A DNA stretch of 64,000 bases from CBDCWQ01 sp965223435 (GTDB taxonomy: Bacteria; Myxococcota; Kuafuiibacteriia; Kuafuiibacteriales; Kuafuiibacteriaceae): assembly GCA_965223435.1 (NCBI GenBank), contig CBDCWQ010000023.1, positions 1,240,001 through 1,304,000 on the forward strand. Reading direction: 5' to 3'. The first letter of the stretch is position 1; each line of letters begins with the position of its first letter. Both the position numbers and the translations under genes were made by a program. Under the pieces are notes generated by a model. The model was not told where the DNA came from. It searched no databases and worked only from the letters and a program-made list of their open reading frames with translations. Positions 59,482 to 64,000 of this stretch are shown here, piece after piece.

Positions 59482-60891
59482 TCAATCGTCCTCAGTGGCT
59501 TTTTGGAGCATATCCTTCCAGGCTTTGACGTCGCGTCTGAGCTCTAAAAAGAAGGGGTTGTGTTCGACCGCAGCCTCGCCAAGCTCCACGGCGATGGCGA
59601 GGTTTTTCTTTTGCCGGGCCTCGAAGGCTTGTCGGGTGAGAAGGGCGGCCCGGTCTACTTGGGTCGGCGCGGCACGATTCCAAGCGGCCCGCAGGCTGTC
59701 TATGCTGGGGCCGATGCGGACCTTGGCCTGGTAGATGCGCTCATCCGCTCGCACGTGGCCATTTCTAAAATCGTAGTCGAGGCGCCGGCTGGATTTGCAC
59801 AGGATGCTTCGAATTCGCTTGAGGAGGCTGCGTGCGGCTTGAACCCGCGTCGCTTGGGGTGGGGTCAGATGGAGGTTGTCTTGCGAGAATAAAGCCTCGA
59901 GTTCGTCGATGCGAGAGCTCAGTTTGTTTTCCATGGCCGTAGGCCAAAGACCGAGCGCCACGTATAGATCTTGGTTTTCTGAGTCGTCGAGCAACGCTCG
60001 GGCTCGTTTGACCACCTCGCGCGCTTTTTCGGTATCAGGCCCGCGCTGGTCCTGAAGGGCATGGGCGAGCTTGGTCTTGAGGCCATCGACGTATTGTTGG
60101 ATAGCCTTTCTTTTTTTCGTATTGAGGTCGCTGAACTGAAGCCCCACGCCCGCAGGCATCGATCGTTGCTGCGCGCATGCGCGATCCACGACGTGGACCA
60201 CGGTGGCGTGGAGGACAAGCTTTCCGTCGGGTGTATCGATGAGGACTTCAATTTTGGACTGAAACGCCGGAGGAGAATTGGTTTCAACAAAAAGGCCCCC
60301 CTTGGAAATGTCGTGCAGCCATACCTGCCGGAGTTCGTCGCGGTCTTTGAGATGAAGCTCCACCCGCCCGGGGGCGACGAAGCGGGGGTGCTGCCGCGCC
60401 GCGGTGTCTTCAGGCCGAATTTGAGGCTCGTCGGGCAACGGCAGGTCGAGGGAGCGCAGATCGGCGGTGGGGGGAGACTCCGATTCGGGGACCAGTGCCG
60501 GGAGCATGCTGTGTACCACCGGCAAATGCAGTTCGTGTTTTTCGGTGGTTTCCAGTTGGCCGGGTTGGGTTGCCTCCGCGGTGGGTACGCATTCGTGTGT
60601 TTCGGGAACGGCAAGAATGGTCTCTCCGATGAGAACCGTCATGCCGGGGTCGAGGTTGATCTTTCCTTTCAGGCGCTGATCGCCATGCCAGCTTCCGTTT
60701 TTGCTGTTGAGGTCCAAAAAGCAGACACGGCCGCCTTTCATCGATATTTCGCCGTGCTTGCGTGAGACCCGTTGGTCCCAGTTGAGCTCAACATCGACCC
60801 CTTCACCGCCGCGGCCGAGGCTGAGGTGCTCGCCCTCGCGCAGGCGGTAGGACAGTTCGCCTACCTTGGGATGCATCAGCCGAATTTTCAT
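59482..60891 (-). CDS. FHA and PilZ domain signalling protein
   Basis: The 469-residue cytoplasmic protein starts at ATG 60891 with GAGGG seven bases upstream; in-frame codons up to 60942 look noncoding. An FHA domain (about 1-100) keeps phosphothreonine-binding residues (LSLGRGGEG, RVSRKHGEISMKGG, SKNGSW). A PilZ domain (about 175-290) keeps the c-di-GMP motif RQHPR followed by DISKGG, so it should bind c-di-GMP. The last 160 residues are helical (YVALGLWPTAMENKLSSRID and TPPQATRVQAARSLLKRIRS, then AAWNRAAPTQVDRAALLTRQ), possibly a DnaJ-like plus TPR-like unit. The protein thus links kinase signalling and c-di-GMP. It is divergent from the membrane protein gene at 61193, 301 bp away. Confidence 0.88.
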   Translation of the reverse strand: MKIRLMHPKVGELSYRLREGEHLSLGRGGEGVDVELNWDQRVSRKHGEISMKGGRVCFLDLNSKNGSWHGDQRLKGKINLDPGMTVLIGETILAVPETHECVPTAEATQPGQLETTEKHELHLPVVHSMLPALVPESESPPTADLRSLDLPLPDEPQIRPEDTAARQHPRFVAPGRVELHLKDRDELRQVWLHDISKGGLFVETNSPPAFQSKIEVLIDTPDGKLVLHATVVHVVDRACAQQRSMPAGVGLQFSDLNTKKRKAIQQYVDGLKTKLAHALQDQRGPDTEKAREVVKRARALLDDSENQDLYVALGLWPTAMENKLSSRIDELEALFSQDNLHLTPPQATRVQAARSLLKRIRSILCKSSRRLDYDFRNGHVRADERIYQAKVRIGPSIDSLRAAWNRAAPTQVDRAALLTRQAFEARQKKNLAIAVELGEAAVEHNPFFLELRRDVKAWKDMLQKATEDD

Positions 60892-61192
60892 GTTCGCCCT
60901 CGTCACAACCCTCTTTGGGGGTGTCAGGACAGGGTGACGCAAAAGACCTGTAGGTGTTCAACCCGCCACGTGTTGGTGGCACCTCTTATGTCTCTAGGGT
61001 ACGCTCGAGGGGGTGTGGATGGCGGGAGAAAAAACGTCGAAGCTTTCAAGAATGTTTGTTTGTTTGATGAAATAGCTATTTTGGTCCGCCCACAGTTCGT
61101 GGGCAGTGACCAAGCGCGTCGGCCATGAAGAGGGAGCAACCGTTTTTTGGGGCCGCTTCGGCCGCCGGGGCACTCGGCCCGTGGGGCACCTG
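60892..61192. promoter_or_regulatory. Divergent intergenic region, FHA-PilZ and membrane protein genes
   Basis: A 301-bp gap lies between divergent genes. It holds an AT-richer patch at about 61040-61085 (gaatgtttgtttgtttgatg), the likely promoter area for one or both genes. I could not pick -35 and -10 elements with confidence. No RNA gene or repeat is evident. Confidence 0.4.
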
Positions 61193-62185
61193 ATGGGAAC
61201 GCCCGCGCCAGACCCAAAGACCGAAAAGGGGCGCGCTCTTTCGTCCCTATCCGTCGCCGAGCGGGCCCTCATTGTGGGGATTGCGATGGCGGTTTTTATG
61301 TTTGCTGATGGTCCGGTCTGGCGCGATCCTTTTGCCATCGATCGACCGATTTGGCTCAGCTACCTGACGGTTCCACTGTTGGTTGCGGCCGTGCTGGCCC
61401 ACAACGGGCGTTTTAGACTGCGCTTCTTTTTTCTTGAGAGTCTGGAGGTTGCACTTCTCAAGTATGCGTTGAGTTTTTGCATGGCTGCCATCTTTTGGAG
61501 CGCGGCGGAGCGGAGCCCCAAACGGGTGGCGCCGGCCAGGGCCAAGCCCGCCGTGCCGAGGGTCCATCACCAACCGGTTCCCAGTGAGATTCCCTTGGCG
61601 AAGACGGGTGCCCTTTCGGGCACGGTCCTCGATGCCAGGGGGCAGCCGGTGGTGGGGGCCCTGGTGTACGTGAAATCCGGGCTGGAGGCACTCACGTTCA
61701 AGATCCCAGACGAGCCGGTTGTGATCCACAATGACGGGTCCGGCTACCCCGAGACGGCGGTGGTTGTGCATCCGGGCCAGGCGTTGTTTTTGGGGTCACT
61801 GGATGGACAGCTACACGGCGCGACGGCATCCGATGCCGAAGGGCAGCAGGTGTTCAATCTGCCCGTCGTGGCGCTCGGATCGTTGGCTACCGGCCGGGCC
61901 CACCGGTTGAGGCGATCCTGGGGCATCGTGCGCCTTCGCTGCCAGGTTCATCGAGCCAGCACCGGAGAAAAGGACGGCTTTCTTGCTGTGCTTTCGAACC
62001 CTTTTTACACGCGGAGTGGTTCGGACGGGGCGTTCCTCTTGGAGGGTGTGCCCGAGGGGAATCTGGTGCTGGCCTCGGTGCACCAAGGGCTTGTACTCCA
62101 CGAGGCTCGGATTGAGCTCCGGGCGGGGAGCAGGGAGCGGGTGGCGTGGTCCTCCCCCCCGCCCTCCGCGGGTCTTTCACCCTGA
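61193..62185 (+). CDS. Membrane protein with cupredoxin/carboxypeptidase-regulatory-like domain
   Basis: This is a 330-residue protein from ATG 61193; an earlier in-frame start at 61106 is possible. Residues of about 20-100 hold up to three hydrophobic segments (ALIVGIAMAVFMFADG, LSYLTVPLLVAAVLAH, LLKYALSFCMAAIFWSA). A Lys/Pro linker is followed by a beta domain of about 180 residues starting GTVLDARGQPVVGALVYVKS, typical of carboxypeptidase regulatory folds. It contains VVIHNDGSGYPETAVVVHPG, then LRCQVHRAS and LSNPFYTRSGSDGAFLLEGV with EGNLVLASVH. The C-x-x-H pair plus downstream His is reminiscent of cupredoxin copper sites but not canonical. It is expected to be anchored in the inner membrane. 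No partner is obvious. Confidence 0.72.
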   Translation: MGTPAPDPKTEKGRALSSLSVAERALIVGIAMAVFMFADGPVWRDPFAIDRPIWLSYLTVPLLVAAVLAHNGRFRLRFFFLESLEVALLKYALSFCMAAIFWSAAERSPKRVAPARAKPAVPRVHHQPVPSEIPLAKTGALSGTVLDARGQPVVGALVYVKSGLEALTFKIPDEPVVIHNDGSGYPETAVVVHPGQALFLGSLDGQLHGATASDAEGQQVFNLPVVALGSLATGRAHRLRRSWGIVRLRCQVHRASTGEKDGFLAVLSNPFYTRSGSDGAFLLEGVPEGNLVLASVHQGLVLHEARIELRAGSRERVAWSSPPPSAGLSP

Positions 62186-62344
62186 CCCTCGGATCAAGTT
62201 GCGCGCGGCAGGGGACAAAGGCCCCAAGGCGCCACCCTTGGCGGAGCCGAAATCTATCGCTGGTCTACGGCCTTGTGGTAGCCATGAAGCATGGAGCCGA
62301 GCACCGGGTTGGAGAACAGTCGGACCTACCATGCCAAGCAGGCC

Positions 62345-62836
62345 ATGGACTTTAGCACCCTGGTGACGCTGAAGTTTCGGGAGCGCCGCTACGGGATCGA
62401 TTCTTCACGGGTGATCCGTCTGCGCCAGCCGGATGGGCCGAGCACCGACGCCGGCCGCAAGGCGAGGCAAGCGATTATGCTCGTACGCGAACGCTCGGAG
62501 GCGGCGGATGCGGTGGTGTGCGGCTGGATTGATGTGCCTAAAAAAAAGGCAGAGCTACGGGGCTACTTGGTCGTGAGCGAGGCCCATGAGCGCCGCTACC
62601 GCAAGCCCTTCGACCTGAGTCGGGGGGAGTATCACCGTGTCCTTGAGGGCATTCAGGAGCTTCTGGATGGCCATGGTTTCGAAACCCGGATCAGCAACTT
62701 GCCCAGATCCCTTCCAAAGCCAGAAAGAAAACCGGCGGAGCCCTCTTTGGACATGTTGCGCTTGTGGCCGCTTATCGCCAGCGGGGTTTTGGGTTTTCTG
62801 GTGTGTTACGCGCTGACGCTCTGGGGAGTCCTTTGA
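62345..62836 (+). CDS. Hypothetical tail-anchored protein
   Basis: The family is not recognised. From ATG 62345 the protein has 163 residues; 62291 is an alternative ATG that adds 18. The soluble part is basic, with mixed strands and helices (LVTLKFRERRYGIDSSRVIR, AVVCGWIDVPKKKAELRGYL, EYHRVLEGIQELLDGHGF). One C-terminal transmembrane helix (IASGVLGFLVCYALTLWGVL) ends the chain, so the bulk should face the cytoplasm. It lies between the cupredoxin-like membrane protein and DUF2203 on the same strand. Confidence 0.65.
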   Translation: MDFSTLVTLKFRERRYGIDSSRVIRLRQPDGPSTDAGRKARQAIMLVRERSEAADAVVCGWIDVPKKKAELRGYLVVSEAHERRYRKPFDLSRGEYHRVLEGIQELLDGHGFETRISNLPRSLPKPERKPAEPSLDMLRLWPLIASGVLGFLVCYALTLWGVL

Positions 62837-62891
62837 TGACCATTTCCCTTCTATGCCGGGAGTGCTAGTGGTGGCTCTAGGGGGTAGATTC

Positions 62892-63299
62892 ATGCATTTC
62901 TCAATGGCCCCGTTGCCGCGCCGATATTTTACGCCCGAGGAAGCCAACGCGATGCTTCCTCGCGTCCGCAGCCTCTTGGTGCGGGCGGTCGAATTGGCGG
63001 CCGAGATTCGCCAGGTCACCGAAGGGCGGGTCGGGGCGGTGGTCGAGGGCACCATGGATGAGGTGAATCGACTCCGAAACGAGGCCCAGGGTTTGATGGC
63101 CAAAATCGGTGAGTGCGGGGTCGAGGTCAAAGGTTTGGAGGCTGGCTTACTCGACTTTCCGGCCCTCCGGAATGGCGAGTTGGTATACCTCTGTTGGCGG
63201 GTGGGCGAACCCCGCATCGAATGGTGGCATCCGGTCCACACCGGCTTTGCCGGCCGGCAGCCCCTCGGTCATGAAGACCGCTGGGAATGGTGCAACTGA
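62892..63299 (+). CDS. DUF2203 domain protein
   Basis: The 135-residue cytoplasmic protein belongs to the DUF2203 family and has no known function. The signature is complete: RYFTPEEANAMLPRVRSLLV at the N terminus, a helical middle, GVEVKGLEAGLLDFPALRNG with EPRIEWWHPVHTGFAGRQPL at the C terminus. ATG 62892 has AGGGGG about seven bases upstream; an earlier in-frame start at 62853 is poorer. The conserved WWHP/WHxxxxGFAGRQ region is the most informative part. Confidence 0.93.
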   Translation: MHFSMAPLPRRYFTPEEANAMLPRVRSLLVRAVELAAEIRQVTEGRVGAVVEGTMDEVNRLRNEAQGLMAKIGECGVEVKGLEAGLLDFPALRNGELVYLCWRVGEPRIEWWHPVHTGFAGRQPLGHEDRWEWCN

Positions 63300-63402
63300 T
63301 CCGAAGGCGCCCTCCAGTTGATCCGTGCAAGCGGGATCTCACGGCGTGCCCAAAAGACGGGTGGCGCCTGTTGAGGTCCGCATCGTTTCGATCCAGTTTG
63401 TC

Positions 63403-64000
63403 GTGACCAAGCTTCGGGTGATGTTGGTGACCAACGGGCTCCGCTACGGCGGGGCCGAACGGATCGTGGAAGCGCTGGCGGAGGGGCTCCGAGGCCAAGG
63501 CGATGAGGTCTCGGTGGTGGCCACCACCCGCGATGGTCAAATTGGTACTTCTTTGAGGCGCCAGGGTATCGATGTTTCGGTGTTGGGCATTCGATCGGCC
63601 GTCGACCTCCGTGTGCCTCTTCGGTTCTTGGCAGAGGCGCGTCGTTTTTCGCCGGACGTGATCCATAGCCATCTGGAGGTTGCGGATCTGGTGGTTGCCT
63701 TGACATCGCCCTTGTTGCCGCGTGCTCGCTGTGTGACGACCATTCATAATCTGGGGGCAAGTCGCTCTCGGTTTAAGTCGGTTATCTGGAAAGGCGCCCT
63801 AAGGCGATTCGACCAAATCATTGCTGTAGATGAGACCGCACAAGATACGCTGCCAACGGGACTTGCTTGCCGGGTGCTTCACCCAAGCATCGTCGATGAA
63901 GAGGGTTCTCATTTGAGCAAGTCCGAGGCCCAAAAACGCCTTGGCCTTCATTCTCGCGTACCGGTGTTGGTTGCGGTGGGGCGTTTACACCGGATAAAAG
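63403..64000 (+). CDS. GT4 family glycosyltransferase, N-terminal part (truncated by window edge)
   Basis: An open frame runs to the window end and begins a GT-B glycosyltransferase: MLVTNGLRYGGAERIVEALA (the Gly-Gly-Ala-Glu-Arg loop of the acceptor domain), DVIHSHLEVADLVVALTSPL, TIHNLGASRSRF (His-Asn-Leu), FDQIIAVDETAQD and VPVLVAVGRLHRIK, the last being the start of the donor domain (G-R-L-x-x-x-K). I use GTG 63403 (VTKLRVMLVTNG). GTG 63346 and ATG 63421 are also possible; none has a strong ribosome binding site. It probably acts in polysaccharide synthesis, like the two glycosyltransferases at the left end. Confidence 0.85.
   Translation, partial: MTKLRVMLVTNGLRYGGAERIVEALAEGLRGQGDEVSVVATTRDGQIGTSLRRQGIDVSVLGIRSAVDLRVPLRFLAEARRFSPDVIHSHLEVADLVVALTSPLLPRARCVTTIHNLGASRSRFKSVIWKGALRRFDQIIAVDETAQDTLPTGLACRVLHPSIVDEEGSHLSKSEAQKRLGLHSRVPVLVAVGRLHRIK

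Overview
The window reads as a chromosomal stretch of a GC-rich deltaproteobacterial-type organism, most likely Myxococcota or a Bradymonas-like relative. This is inferred from the mix of gene families: many lipoproteins with Cys-rich HCGxCG segments and CGRFGFD-type N termini, a DUF1592/DUF1552 pair, tandem Ser/Thr kinase domains, a very large hybrid histidine kinase, an FHA-PilZ protein, an SpvB/RHS protein and a 3000-residue secreted protein. I saw no rRNA, tRNA, CRISPR array, transposase or prophage.

Layout. 1-6136: the C-terminal end of a glycosyltransferase, then a leftward group rimO, UDP-glucose 6-dehydrogenase, DUF1015 and an exosortase-locus-type glycosyltransferase. 6302-17497: a rightward block with a phosphopantetheinyl transferase, a RadC-like protein, an ASH-repeat lipoprotein abutting a tandem pseudokinase/kinase, a TPR protein, a tail-anchored protein, and then a KAS III enzyme whose stop overlaps the start of a 1025-residue HK-REC-HK sensor kinase. 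17590-21235 (leftward): lone 5'-3' exonuclease, manA and a lipoprotein. 21336-25967 (rightward): a cationic/acidic small-protein pair, a Nudix protein and gcvP.

26286-34045 is a translationally coupled operon of exported proteins: DUF1592 lipoprotein with a CxxCH motif, Tat-exported DUF1552 protein, a propeller-like lipoprotein, and a lipoprotein joining a lamin-tail domain to PEP-utilising domains. An AraC regulator (34104-35117, leftward) follows. 35190-54981 is an accessory surface region: a LamG/PD40 lipoprotein, a lectin-like protein with a pentapeptide minisatellite, a 2334-residue SpvB/FG-GAP/RHS lipoprotein and a 3029-residue Asp-box protein. Most of the last gene has reversed G/C strand skew. 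54991-60891 (leftward) holds an Lhr helicase and an FHA-PilZ protein. 61193-64000 (rightward) holds a membrane protein with a cupredoxin-like domain, a tail-anchored protein, DUF2203 and the start of another glycosyltransferase.

How they work together. Polysaccharide genes (glycosyltransferases, UDP-glucose dehydrogenase, manA) lie at both ends. Signalling genes are unusually dense: kinases, FHA/PilZ, an HK hybrid and AraC. The most system-like unit is the coupled KAS III plus hybrid kinase, which could be a module that makes and senses a fatty-acid-derived signal. The sensor's N terminus looks, by eye, like the ligand domain of the AraC protein at 34 kb.
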